Origin: Sipunculus nudus
Taxonomy: Eukaryota > Annelida > Sipuncula > Golfingiida > Sipunculidae
Direction of reading: 5' to 3'
Assembly (NCBI GenBank): GCA_026874595.1
Contig: CM049316.1
Span: 33,549,339-33,613,338, forward strand
DNA length: 64,000 nucleotides
Shown: positions 33,901 through 43,500 of the stretch, one piece after another
Layout: every line of letters starts with the position of its first letter
How positions within the stretch are numbered: position 1 is the stretch's first letter
Notes under the pieces: model-generated
Told to the model about the DNA's origin: nothing
Databases searched by the model: none
What the model saw: the letters and a program-made list of their open reading frames with translations, nothing else
Position numbers and translations under genes: made by a program

Positions 33901-36328
33901 CTGCAACACTAAGGCCCACCTCATCACTGTTTTGTTCACGTATTTGGCTTTACTATTACATTTGAGATTTTTGAATGGTGAAGGAACTACCTAAAATGCG
34001 ACGCGTCGAAATCGGAAATATGTGAAATCTGAAGTTTCTTAATAAAGGAGCACGATCGAATGATGCATCCTATAGCTCTTGCAAGCAGGAAATAATAACT
34101 GGCTTGAGAGAAATTACTCTACCAATGAAAAAGAGTGTTTAGCAATTGTTTAGCATTTGAGATGTACCTGTCGTGTAATTCCTTCACCATTCAAAACATT
34201 CAAATGTATTAGTAAAGCCAAATACGTGAACAAAACCCGATAATTGTTTTCAAGTTTTATTAATTCCTTTATGTAATATCATGAAACCCAGTTAAAAGAA
34301 CATGTGGTTCATTTGATGTAAATATCAGATGCAGTTTAGCAATCAGTATACGCCAGCTTCAGCCTTTAATGTTCATTTCTATTTAGCATAGACTCGTGAG
34401 AACCAATCTTTTATGACGGACTCTATTGGAACTGTGACTGATAGGCGACGTCTTGTCTGCGAATTTTCTTAGGATTGTTTTCCCACGAAACTTTCCTGGC
34501 GGCGTGTATACGTTAGGTTGATATGTGTTGACAAGGGACATTGTACGCTCTTTACACAGCGCTTTACCTACAGGCCTACTACCTGTATCGTAAGCGCTGT
34601 TTGTTTTTACCTCGTATCCTGAACCTCGACACCAGAGGGGAGTACTGGATTTTGGTCCAATCAGATGAGACCCTGTGCTGGAAGACAAAACGGTTCACCA
34701 GCTGCTAGTCACATCAGCAGTGTTTCAGCAGACAGGTCCACCACCTGGTGTTTAAGTGCATCATAAACGGTCAAAGCAGGCAGCCGGAAAATCAGTAGCT
34801 TCTTTAGATTCGCAATATTTCCCCTGCCTCGGGAGTGTAAGGACATTGCGGGTAATTGAGTATGCTGCGTGTACACATGGGTTACGCCAGAGACCGCAAG
34901 AAAGTCTAGACGTCACGTGAGAGCGAGAGGTCATGTGACCTGGAACATTAAGAACAGTGTCTGTGTTAGGAGGATTAGTGTTATGAGGATTGGACTCTGT
35001 GAACTATCGTGATTACTGTTTTATTTGTGTTGACGGCATCCCGCCCCCCCCCCCCCGAGATCTGTAAGTAAACCATTTTTTTTTTATTATATTTATATCT
35101 AACGACTGTCTTAGAGTTTTCCTTTGGGTGTGTTAATGTCTGGTCTGCCTTTTATTTTGACTGACTGTTAAGGACCTGGAAGTTCACATCCCTAGTGTTG
35201 TGACTATCGCCGGGTCCTTTATACATCCATACATATAAAATCTGGCTATAAAACAACTTGTATATGCGGTTGCTTGTAAAGCGCGTCATTCGTATGTTTC
35301 GTTCCAGCACAAGCTACACGTGACCTTGTCAAGACCGAGGCGGGTTATCTGATAAACATTATCAGCCCTAAGAACATGATAACACTTTGAACTAAGTGCA
35401 CGTGATTTAGATAAATAACAATGACTATTATTGATTGTTTTAGGTTTATTTTTTTTAAATGTTATTTCAGACTTACCATGATGGTAAACTCTGACCAGAG
35501 TAAAATATGCAGATAACTATGGTGGCCTTAGGTCACAAGTCTTTTTAATATTTTGTCCTCTCTCAAAATTAAGATGCAACCCGTATATCGAAAAACTACA
35601 TAAGGAATATCATCAGTAAGGCAACCCAGACAAGGATCGCATAAAATAAAATAATAAATATAAGAAAATATTTGTGAATTATTCGCACACATGGATCCAC
35701 TTAATTGGTATTAAGTTGAATATATCATAAAAGCTAGTCATAAATTACAACGTGTATTTATTGTATTTATGTCATTTTTTGATAATTAGACTGAATTCGA
35801 AGACTAAGAATTCATTTGTTTATTGGTCTATCAATATTCAGAAATTCAGAAATCCCTGAAAGCCATGAATTAGAGTGTTTTTCTTTTCTTCTGTCGTGAT
35901 CACCTATATTCTGTAAAACAAACTAACATGACATTTGGGCGAGTAATAGTCATTAGGAAAAGTCATATATGTGACAGATTTGCTCCTTATATTTATTTTT
36001 TTATTTTGACCTAATTTATATGGTCCTACGGTACATTGGCCATTCCCGATTGCGGGCCAAGGGGATGGGTGGGGAGGGGGGGGGGGGGGGTGGGGTGGTG
36101 ATGAGGCTTCAAGTTATCCGAAACATTTTTTTGAAGATGCTGTTAATATTTTAAAGACACTCACCTGTCTCTGAATGGCCCCGGGTTTATTAAACGCTGG
36201 TACTCATAACATCGCCCAATGAAAATTTCACTTAGGTTCCTGACTGTTCCTGCAGATTGTGTCTGGTGACTGAACAGCATCAAACCAGAGAGCACAATAA
36301 CGAAACAAACAGGGATTGAGCGCTTCAT
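24123..36328 (-). CDS. ADP-ribosyl cyclase, paralogue A (CD38/CD157/Aplysia family)
   Basis: Eight exons (36165-36328, 31728-31857, 30585-30672, 29962-30080, 28640-28713, 27960-28052, 24970-25056, 24123-24267) sum to 900 nt, or 299 residues plus stop. Every junction has GT/AG and consistent phase. The family converts NAD+ to cyclic ADP-ribose and ADP-ribose, and NADP to NAADP, usually at the cell surface. Seen: signal peptide 1-20ish; cysteines 40, 59, 76, 137, 150, 154, 226, 247, 259, 268, the ten that form five disulfides in Aplysia cyclase; active-site Trp102 and Trp161 (CD38 W125 and W189); catalytic Glu198 in YELP (CD38 E226). The TLED Glu (CD38 E146) is Gly123. Sequons are at 31, 58, 79, 149 and 181. 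The C-terminal 19 residues are hydrophobic with no charged tail, suggesting a GPI anchor. The order of motifs and CGAGSLL make the family secure; specificity is not known. Confidence 0.9.
24877..24961. repeat. (GT)n(GA)n microsatellite beside exon 7 donor
   Basis: About 12 GT and 30 GA units on plus. In the transcript this is a CU-rich then CA-rich tract that begins about 9 nt after the exon 7 donor. The same arrangement exists in copy B. Confidence 0.9.
24970..25056 (-). CDS. cyclase A exon 7
   Basis: Encodes SRCGAGSLLLLEQMAKSQGL and RYSCDDNPT. CGAGSLL is shared with Aplysia cyclase, and the two Cys form the fourth disulfide. The donor GTAAGC runs straight into the microsatellite. Confidence 0.9.
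26765..27030 (+). mobile_element. tRNA-derived SINE, family 1
   Basis: GGCTTCTGTGGCTCAGGGG... with A-box-like GTGGCTCAGGGG and B-box GAGTTCGATTCTC, then a tail with 'gtgagcgctctgcagg' and 'gtttcactcac'. It is in intron 6 of cyclase copy A. A copy at 46000 lies in intron 2 of copy B, so they are independent insertions. Confidence 0.65.
27505..27870 (+). repeat. 340-bp interspersed repeat in cyclase A intron 6
   Basis: Same unit as 7130-7475 ('aacacagcaatgttgacaaa', 'aaacaaaacaagc'). The equivalent intron of copy B carries it too, so it predates the gene duplication. Confidence 0.6.
27960..28052 (-). CDS. cyclase A exon 6: catalytic Glu
   Basis: Encodes VFAEYELPYLRPPIVTSLHV and the rest to PVL. 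Glu198 in YELP aligns with the catalytic Glu of Aplysia cyclase and CD38. The acceptor is TCACTTCAG and the donor is CCT|GTAAGT. Confidence 0.9.
28640..28713 (-). CDS. cyclase A exon 5
   Basis: Encodes FAKQARGETFVLMNGTTQGA and FDPK. 'VLMNG' aligns with the CD38 HVMLNG strand. It contains the sequon NGT. Confidence 0.9.
29319..29780 (+). repeat. 231-bp tandem duplication
   Basis: Two near-identical units, offset 231 bp ('atgaatattcaaacagtggg' at 29450 and 29681; 'cacttcgcccggtgcaattt' at 29324 and 29555). It lies in intron 4 of cyclase copy A and is not seen in copy B. Confidence 0.8.
29962..30080 (-). CDS. cyclase A exon 4: active-site Trp
   Basis: Encodes YIGSGLQFCGQTAPPGINYD, then NCTSGCSVVLQFWQAVSIE. 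Trp161 aligns with CD38 W189. FCGQTAPPGIN matches the Aplysia-type WCGQ..NPG.N segment. Confidence 0.92.
30585..30672 (-). CDS. cyclase A exon 3: signature motif with Glu to Gly
   Basis: Encodes TLFWERLKEFVQEFSYLGKR and FTNLGDTLS. Trp102 aligns with CD38 W125. The family motif TLEDTL reads NLGDTL. Confidence 0.92.
31540..31570. repeat. poly-G tract
   Basis: A long G run in intron 2 of copy A. Copy B has an equivalent G run at about 47510-47528. Confidence 0.8.
31728..31857 (-). CDS. cyclase A exon 2
   Basis: Encodes PKNCTDLWNKFSDAFRFKDP, then CTVNRTDFKAFADAAIHETP and ANK. The CxDLWxxFxxAFxxKxPC pattern is typical of the family N-terminal lobe. Confidence 0.92.
33000..34200 (+). pseudogene. 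Ty3/gypsy pol fragment (RT and RNase H)
   Basis: From about 33008 the frames read RVMPFGLVTAGASFTRMMRK and CHIDDVLMLAESC (the reverse transcriptase catalytic segment), then NLEFLGHLV, LGHTGYYRKFVPNYAEIAVP and, near 34070-34140, HPIALASRK and ERNYSTNEKECLAIV of RNase H. Frame changes at about 33160 and 33320, a stop and an inserted palindrome show it is dead. It sits in intron 1 of cyclase copy A and is absent from copy B. Confidence 0.75.
33925..34240. repeat. inverted repeat inside the gypsy fragment
   Basis: 'gttcacgtatttggctttac' (about 33936) and its reverse complement (about 34212), continuing through 'tttgaatggtgaaggaa', flank the RNase H piece in opposite orientation with arms of about 65 bp. 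Confidence 0.65.
34380..34770 (+). repeat. dispersed repeat, also inverted at 43430-43830
   Basis: 'cgtaagcgctgtttgt', 'ttggtccaatcagatgagac' and 'aaacaccaggtggtg'-like text recur in reverse orientation in intron 3 of cyclase copy B. LTR fragments are possible, given the adjacent gypsy pol. Confidence 0.5.
36060..36095. repeat. poly-G tract near cyclase exon 1
   Basis: G-rich run about 70 bp from the exon 1 donor; copy B has one at about 49819-49835. Confidence 0.7.
36165..36328 (-). CDS. cyclase A exon 1: signal peptide
   Basis: Starts MKRSIPVCFVIVLSGLMLF, a strong signal peptide, then LSEIFIGRCYEYQRLINPG. The donor is ACAG|GTGAGT. The ATG was chosen because it opens the hydrophobic leader. 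Confidence 0.9.
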
Positions 36329-36399
36329 TCTCGCGAAAGAGGCGAGTTGCTGGCGCTAATATCTAATGGGGCACGCACAAGTTGACAGTGTCATGTAAG

Positions 36400-36500
36400 T
36401 CGATTTTTGCCACGTGATTATTTTTAATGTGTGAGCATTCTTTAGTTTACAGTTAAGCTACGTATATAAGTCAACAGATAATCTTATCAAATGTCATGCA
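36400..36500 (-). promoter_or_regulatory. candidate promoter of cyclase copy A
   Basis: On minus, CTTATATACG (36461-36470) is a TATA-like box about 135 bp before the ATG. A CACGTG E-box lies at about 36411-36416, with paired GATA-type motifs (GATAAGATTATCTG) just upstream. Confidence 0.4.
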
Positions 36501-36722
36501 GATTGCCTTATCTGATTTCGCCTGTACAACGTTTATCCCGTGATGTGCATGTTCCTGTTAAAAAGTGCAGGCAAACTATCAAGCTCACAGCTCATCTGGG
36601 ATGAAAGCGAGATTAATTTAATAATTAACAATTTGATATAATTTAAAACGTCAGTTTTTTTCTGCTTTTCCTCACAGATTGTTTGGGCCTTTTATGCCTG
36701 CATTTTCTCATCTCTTACAGAT

Positions 36723-36723
<1 letters not shown>

Positions 36724-36777
<54 letters not shown>

Positions 36778-36790
36778 ATATATATATATT
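36724..36790. repeat. (TA)n microsatellite
   Basis: TA array at the boundary between duplication unit A and the LTR-like block that separates it from unit B. Confidence 0.9.
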
Positions 36791-37320
36791 GTTACATGTA
36801 TTTGTTTATTATGTGGAGCTTGACTTGTGCCGGGCGTTCCGATTCGTTTTAGGCGCAAGCCCTGTGCGTTGCTATGGGACCGCACTTGTTGAACTCGGCT
36901 TACTCGCAGAATGTAAAGAAAGCGTGTTCGATGTAGTCTAAAAGGTTCGAGTTTGTTCTTTGGATGGTTCCGGACTTGAAGTTTATGGACTTCGGGTGAA
37001 AAAGCTATAAATAGGGGCTGTGTTTAGAGCCCAATTAAAGGAAGAAAAATACTAGCGGGCACGAAAGGGTGCGACTTTCTCGTCAGTCTTAGGACCTACT
37101 CCGATAATTGCATAATTACAGATATTCTACGGACTTTATACAAACTTTATACAAATTTTATTCGGATTGTCTTTACCTGAACTTCACTTCTGAATTACAA
37201 CAGATTGTCTTCGGAATTTAGTTGGACTATTCACCGGGAAAATTTGCTCGGGCTGTTCACGTGGGTTATATGTGCTAAATGGCTCTTGTTGGACTGTGAC
37301 AGTTGTAGTATTCAGAAATC
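36790..37320 (+). mobile_element. LTR-like segment with TATA box
   Basis: Starts TGTTACATG after the TA array and carries GCTATAAATAGG (TATA at 37006-37013) followed by 'aaaggaagaaaaat' and pyrimidine-rich text. It resembles a solo LTR. The right end is unclear because unit B homology starts near 37330, although GTAACA at 37405-37411 could mirror TGTTAC. Confidence 0.4.
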
Positions 37321-37584
37321 AAAGCCAAGGATCCAAACTGGATGCTATGCTCCCAGCACATACGAAACCAACGTGCTAATATGTTTACTTATTTCATACG
37401 CGGACGTAACAATTTAAAGCATATCCGGAAAGACTGCGGATATGTTTTGAAGAGAGAAAGACTGCGTAGCACATTAATTTGCATTTCAAGAAATAAAATA
37501 TATCATAGTTGAGATTGGACTGAAATATACTCATACACACATGCACTCTTGAGAAAAGTTTATGAAATGTATCAAATTTATATA

Positions 37585-37754
37585 CAGTAATACCTCGAAA
37601 TCATGAGCACTAAGCGGTCACATTTTTGAGGTGGTCGTCTAAACGAGGTATTTTATAAAGAGCAAAAACAGAATCGGGACCGTGAGCAAGGGGTCTTAAT
37701 TTTAAGGTTGTCATTAAAGTATGTTTGACGTTTGGCGAGGTTCAACCATACCTG
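37585..37754. mobile_element. pogo-like MITE downstream of cyclase copy B
   Basis: CAGTAATACCTCG to CGAGGTTCAACCATACCTG, flanked by TA. Orthologous to the element at 23352-23542 and so inserted before duplication. Confidence 0.55.
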
Positions 37755-38094
37755 TATTTGACTCTTGTAATTTAACATTGTTAACTCTAAGAGTAAAGGA
37801 AATGTCGAATTTCAGACGATGATTCTGCATCTCATGCCCGAATAAGTAACCGTTAGGTATATTCTGCTGTCCTTATAATAAATAATTATGATATATACTC
37901 AAATCTTAAAAACTAGACGACCAGAGGTCGAGCGCTTGCCGGAAATTAAAACAATACAGCTAGACGGAGAGACAGACAGGGAATGTTATGGAAATAGTCA
38001 TATGAATGAGCGATTCTGTGGGGGAGCAGAAACACATAATACCTTTTATGTAGTTAAGTTGACATTAAATAGTTGCAGACCTATCTTGTGATCA

Positions 38095-38700
38095 AGTTCA
38101 ACATTTCCGTTGTAATCTCGTTAAATCTCGTTTGACAAGAAAAAACTGAGAGGTTTTCAGATTTGTCATGTCCAGCTTGCCAAACGTAACCAAATATAAA
38201 AAAAAACTAGACCTGCTTAGCTTTAAATGTCGCCGATTTTTTGATGGAATGTCGCTTTTTCTCGTATGACTAGATATAATGCGCGATTTGTCAAGCTAGA
38301 CTAATTTTATGAAATGCAAAAAGGAAACTTGTCTCGCTTAAAATGTCGCCGTGTTCAAAGCATTTCTGTGAAATCTCGTGTTTCCTTGTTTGACGAGAAA
38401 TTGTGGGAAATTTGGCGTGATCAGCCGTTTTGTCATGTCAAGTTAGCAAAATTTTACCAAACGTAAAAAATAGACCTGTCTACCTTTAAAAATTGCCATG
38501 TTAAAAGCATTTATGTGAAATCTCGATTTTCTCTCGTTTGACGAGATATGGTGCAAGATTTAGCATGATTTGCAGTTTTTGTCCGTTCGAATGTGACGAA
38601 ATTGCAAAAACTATACTTGTCTTGCTTTAAAAGTCGCCAAGTTAGACATAGGACCTACATGTAGTATTTTTCAGTATGTTTTTCCCCAATCATGCGTAAC
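38095..38700 (+). repeat. degenerate tandem repeat
   Basis: About four units of 125-150 bp share 'ctcgtttgacgag', 'aaatgtcgcc' and 'gcttt-aaa' text. It belongs to the block present only in unit B. Confidence 0.5.
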
Positions 38701-39234
38701 CATGGTAATAGCAGATTAAACCAACTATACATATTAAGTTAAAAGGCCATGGAATGTCAAACAAAACGAGCTACTATTTGTGCAAGTTAACCATATGGTT
38801 TCTGAAATATGGCCAAAAATGTTATAACGTTGTGTCCAGGTTGCACTAGCGGTCATATTAAAACAATGAAAAAAAAAAAACAATTTTGAGATATTGAAGT
38901 AGGACATAAGATATCTCAGTTTCAAAATAATTCCTGCAAACTTGAGGCCTAAAGGCAACCTTAAAGTAAAATCTCGCCCAATCTCATATACGATGACCCT
39001 GACCTTGGACCTATGTTGATTAAAAATAACAGGCTACCTAGAATTATTGTTGATAATCAGCTCTGTAAGTTTCATGTCGATTACTGTACAATTGTGGTCA
39101 GGAGAGCGCAAACATTCAGACAAAAAGACAAAAAATGGAAATACTGAACTGACGAATATGCTTGCCGAAATGTGTATATATATACATACATATATATACA
39201 CACACACATATATATATACATACACATATATAAA

Positions 39235-39237
<3 letters not shown>

Positions 39238-39270
<33 letters not shown>
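39238..39270. repeat. (TA)n microsatellite
   Basis: TA array abutting the SINE at 39285. A longer (TA)n(GA)n lies at 39588-39660. Confidence 0.9.
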
Positions 39271-39278
<8 letters not shown>

Positions 39279-39284
39279 TTGTTT

Positions 39285-39440
39285 CGGGGTGACATAAAAC
39301 CGGACCGAACTGTCTCGCTGAAGCATACTTTGCTAGCGAGGCGGTTGGTACGCCGGACTTGTGCGCCACCGTTATGGGTTCAAATCCTGGATCGGCCCAG
39401 TGTTTTCCCCTGAGCAATTTGTCATCGTAACAAAATGGGG
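39285..39440 (+). mobile_element. tRNA-derived SINE, family 2
   Basis: A-box TAGCGAGGCGG and B-box GGTTCAAATCC are about 45 bp apart, as in tRNA promoters. The flanking 'ggggtgacataaaa' matches the 13120-13245 copy in reverse. No complete tRNA cloverleaf is claimed. Confidence 0.65.
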
Positions 39441-39583
39441 GCTCGTCCATCGTGACGGTAAACTTTGTGGCCCAGGGAATAAGCTCACCAAAGTGTTACT
39501 CCTGGGATCCTTAGTTTTGTTCTGATAGCAGCACGCTTTTAAGAGGGGGTGTGTTACTGGGTGATACACATATATATTTATAA

Positions 39584-39659
<76 letters not shown>

Positions 39660-39946
39660 TCCTAAATAAATAATGTATGAAAGTGTTGGAAAAGTACATA
39701 TTTCTACCTCAACATTGCAAATAAAAGTTCTGGCAATAGATGATCGTATTATTAAAAAAAAATTGGTTACCCCTTGCCTTTTGCCATCAAAATCACATCA
39801 AAGTAACCATGTATATATAAATGTAGTTTTGTTGTTGTCAATGATCCCTCAAACCGAGTCCCGTTATTCTGAATTCTTGATATGATTTTCACAAACGTTT
39901 GATAATTAATAAGGTGGTGTATTATATATGTCATTTGTCCAGAAGA

Positions 39947-40091
39947 TCAGCTGACCAGAATTTGTTGTAAAATAACTGGGAGTGCAGTTGTCCACAGAAA
40001 AACTATGTTAGTGGCGACACCTGCTGCAGTTGTCCGGAACTGACACGCCTCTGAATTCGGTGAGTCCACGCACAACAGATGCCGCACAGAT
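39947..40091 (-). CDS. cyclase B exon 8
   Basis: Encodes SVRHLLCVDSPNSEACQFRT and the hydrophobic tail to TGA at 39947-39949. The acceptor is TTTGTAG. Confidence 0.88.
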
Positions 40092-40287
40092 CTACAAAGA
40101 GTGGACGGAAAATGGCAACTTATTCGGTCTGAACTTTCCGTACATAAATGCATGAAATTCTTTTCGCAAGTATTTGTTCCAATACTACGAATTATTCAAA
40201 CAGAGTCAGGGTGGAATAAATGAAGCTTGTTTCCTTAAGTCAGATAAACTGTAACGGTCCATTGCCATTGAATAAATAAATAAATAA

Positions 40288-40332
<45 letters not shown>

Positions 40333-40502
40333 GTATTTATTTATTTATTTATTATGATTTTGATCGGTACATAATGCTTACAACGTTAAAGGTTACATCG
40401 GTCATAATATTTATGAATGGATGTTTATGAGCGAAATTCAACTTAATATTATGATGAAAACGTCATTTTCCATATACACGTACCAAGAAACAATGTGTGA
40501 TT

Positions 40503-40574
<72 letters not shown>

Positions 40575-43500
40575 ACTTACTGTGGATTATCATCACAAGA
40601 GAAGCGGAGTCCTTGACCTTTAGCAATCTGTTCTAGCTGCAGGAGGGAGCCCGCCCCGCACCGCGACCTACAATGACGATCAGTATGTATATATAAACAG
40701 ATTATATAAGGATACATCATCCAAGTTATTTACTTTGAAACATATACTCAAAGCATCGAATTAAACCTGTTAAAGACATTGTGCTTGGTATCACGAAATA
40801 CGGCTCTTCCTGTAACATTGGCTGGGTTATTGGTCACAATAACGTATAATCCGATCGGGGATATGGGTTTAGACTATATTCAGTTTAAATAAAACATATT
40901 TTTATACTTAGTTACAGCTGCTTTTATGGTACCTTTACGGCCCCTCAAGGGATGGGCCATTTTGTCACCCTCAAATCAGATGTCAGTTCTCGTAGCTCTC
41001 TTGGCAGCCAACTCATCGTTTAATCACACGCATATATGGATTTCCATGTTTGAGCCTGTGGATGCTGTTTCTCTCTGGACCCCTCGGATATCTCTGCTTG
41101 CGCATCCCCCCCCCCCCCCCCCCGCTCTAAGCTAATAAGCTCTGTTATAACTTCGCTATCTATGGCAAAGGACGAATAACTGAAGAACCATGCCAATGCT
41201 GGCTGGGTACACGATTATGGAAAAATGTACGTTCCATCCCAGTAATATTAATGACTAGACCTTAAAAAGATACCCATGTCTCGGCAGAGGGGTCTAGCCG
41301 CAAAATTTGGTTTGAGACCCTTTATAACAGTAACTCGGCTGGTAATAACACACACCCCTTTTCTGCAGTATCAGTATTTAATTCCCATGATAACACATTC
41401 AAAATAATTTACTTGAAGCGCTAAATTCTTGTTTTATTGTAAAATGTTTCACACGTGTATTTCCTTTACTCTAATTGTATGTAGGCTGTTGTGCAAGACA
41501 ACTGATATGCACATTTTCAAAATAAGGTCGGTTCATATGGGACAAATCAGTCATAGCCCAGTGAAATGTCATGCAAATCAAAAGGTTTTATTCAATGTAT
41601 GTTAACCATGGAATTAGCTCCGCTTCGCATACTTCCATTGCTAATGTCCTGATATCTATTTAAAGGTACCCAATTTTGTAAAGGAATTTATATGATTTCT
41701 GGCTTCCTCTAAGAATCTATTAATGATCTAAGTGCAATTCTGGTTATGTAAAGCTCTTATAACGCCTCCGCGAAGAATGTATGAATTTATATACCAACAA
41801 CGTGTTTGTAAACACAGCATTGTTAACAAACGGGGAAAAACATATAACATAAGGTCTTAGGTTGCATATATGCCGAGGAAGAAAGGTAACTTGTTGCAGA
41901 ACGCCATTTGCAAAGCTCATGCTTATCTGACTTTTCTCATAATATCCTTGTTGAATTTTTTTGTGTATTTTGGCGGGACCCCACAATATATAAACACTTT
42001 GAAATTAACAAAACAAGCAGCCTGTGTGCAGTGATATCCACGTTTTCTGGCCTATTTATTTTTATAAAGGTCAAAGGGATTACCTTTAGTTTATAAAGAT
42101 CAGATAGGCAATTATATATTGATGTTAAAGAAATAAAAAATCGACATGGTTAGGTCATGTACAGGGAAAATCATTATAAAAATAAACATTGAATTTCTAC
42201 TTACAGGATTGGCTGGTCCAGCCTGTTGGTCATCATAACATGCAATGATGTCACATTCGGAGGTCGTAGATATGGGAGCTCATAAACAGCAAACACGCTG
42301 AAGTGAGAAATCATCAAAAATCGTACTTCGCTATTTCTTTGTATTTGTTAAACACAAGTTTAGATAAATATTTCCAATCAACTCATAAATCTCGCATGGC
42401 TGGCCATAAGCACCCAGCTATACTACAGCTGTTTTAATATTGCCTGAGAGTCTTGAACTATTATAGACGTTGTCCTTCGATGGCCGATAAAGTAGGATGT
42501 GTAATTCTTGTACATTAGTGGAAAATATGCATGTCAAAATGCAAAGAAGTCAGCTAGGTCACGGAATGTCATCAGGGAATAATCACAAATTTACTGTCAT
42601 GCATGCACGAATGAACCTTAAAGTATTGGCCGAATAAGTGAATGGCGAAGGCTTGCATTTGTTAGAATGTAAATTTCTAGTTTTAGCTATACTGTACCTC
42701 TTAGGGTCAAACGCTCCTTGGGTGGTCCCGTTCATCAAAACGTAGGTCTCTCCCCGTGCCTGCTTTGCAAACTGAAATTATCAACATTTATCAAACATAA
42801 GTTCATCAGTGTCCTATTTCCATTACAGAAAAGTACTGATTGTGTTGTGTTGCATTAAATTAATGAATTAGTTTATTCTATAATATTATGGAGAAAGGTG
42901 AAATAAGGAGGGGATGAATGTGAAAATGCATTTCAAATGTGCATAACCTTAGGCGTATATATGTGGTTTAAAAACGAAAACTTGGCAGACAATTTTATTT
43001 TTCAGAAGATAACGTTGCATTTTTTTGTATAACTAAAGCCATAATATGAATATTAAAGGAATGTGTAGCTTAAACAAAACAAACCAAATCATAACACGAT
43101 AAATAATTCATTTCTACACAAAATACAAATTTGTGATGTTCTATAGGGTCATGATTGTTTATGAGAATTAATAATTGGTGACATAGAAATACCTTCTAAA
43201 ATATGTCTTACTTCAACAGACACAGCTTGCCAGAACAGTGCAACTACTGAACAGCCACTAGTGCAATTGTCATAGTTGATACCAGGGGGCGCTGTCTGAC
43301 CGCAGAACTGAAGCCAATCAACAACGTAACCTACAATTGAAATAGATGTTCGTGTGAATGTATACCCTCCCGAGGCACCGGAAATCTGGCGTTTCTAATG
43401 AAGCTGCTGATTTCACGCTGCCTGAATTGACCGTTTATGATGCACTAAAACACCAGGGGGTGCACATGGGCCTGTCTGCTTAAAAAACTGCTGATGTGAC

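Larger units (their letters stand above)
23040..36720. repeat. segmental duplication unit A
   Basis: This block and unit B (about 37330-50460) share the whole cyclase gene, most intron sequence, a downstream MITE and flanking DNA. Corresponding exons are offset by 13.2-16.0 kb, which reflects later insertions in one copy or the other. The left edge is set by the shared 'aactggatgc' and 'cgtgctaata' text. Confidence 0.75.
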
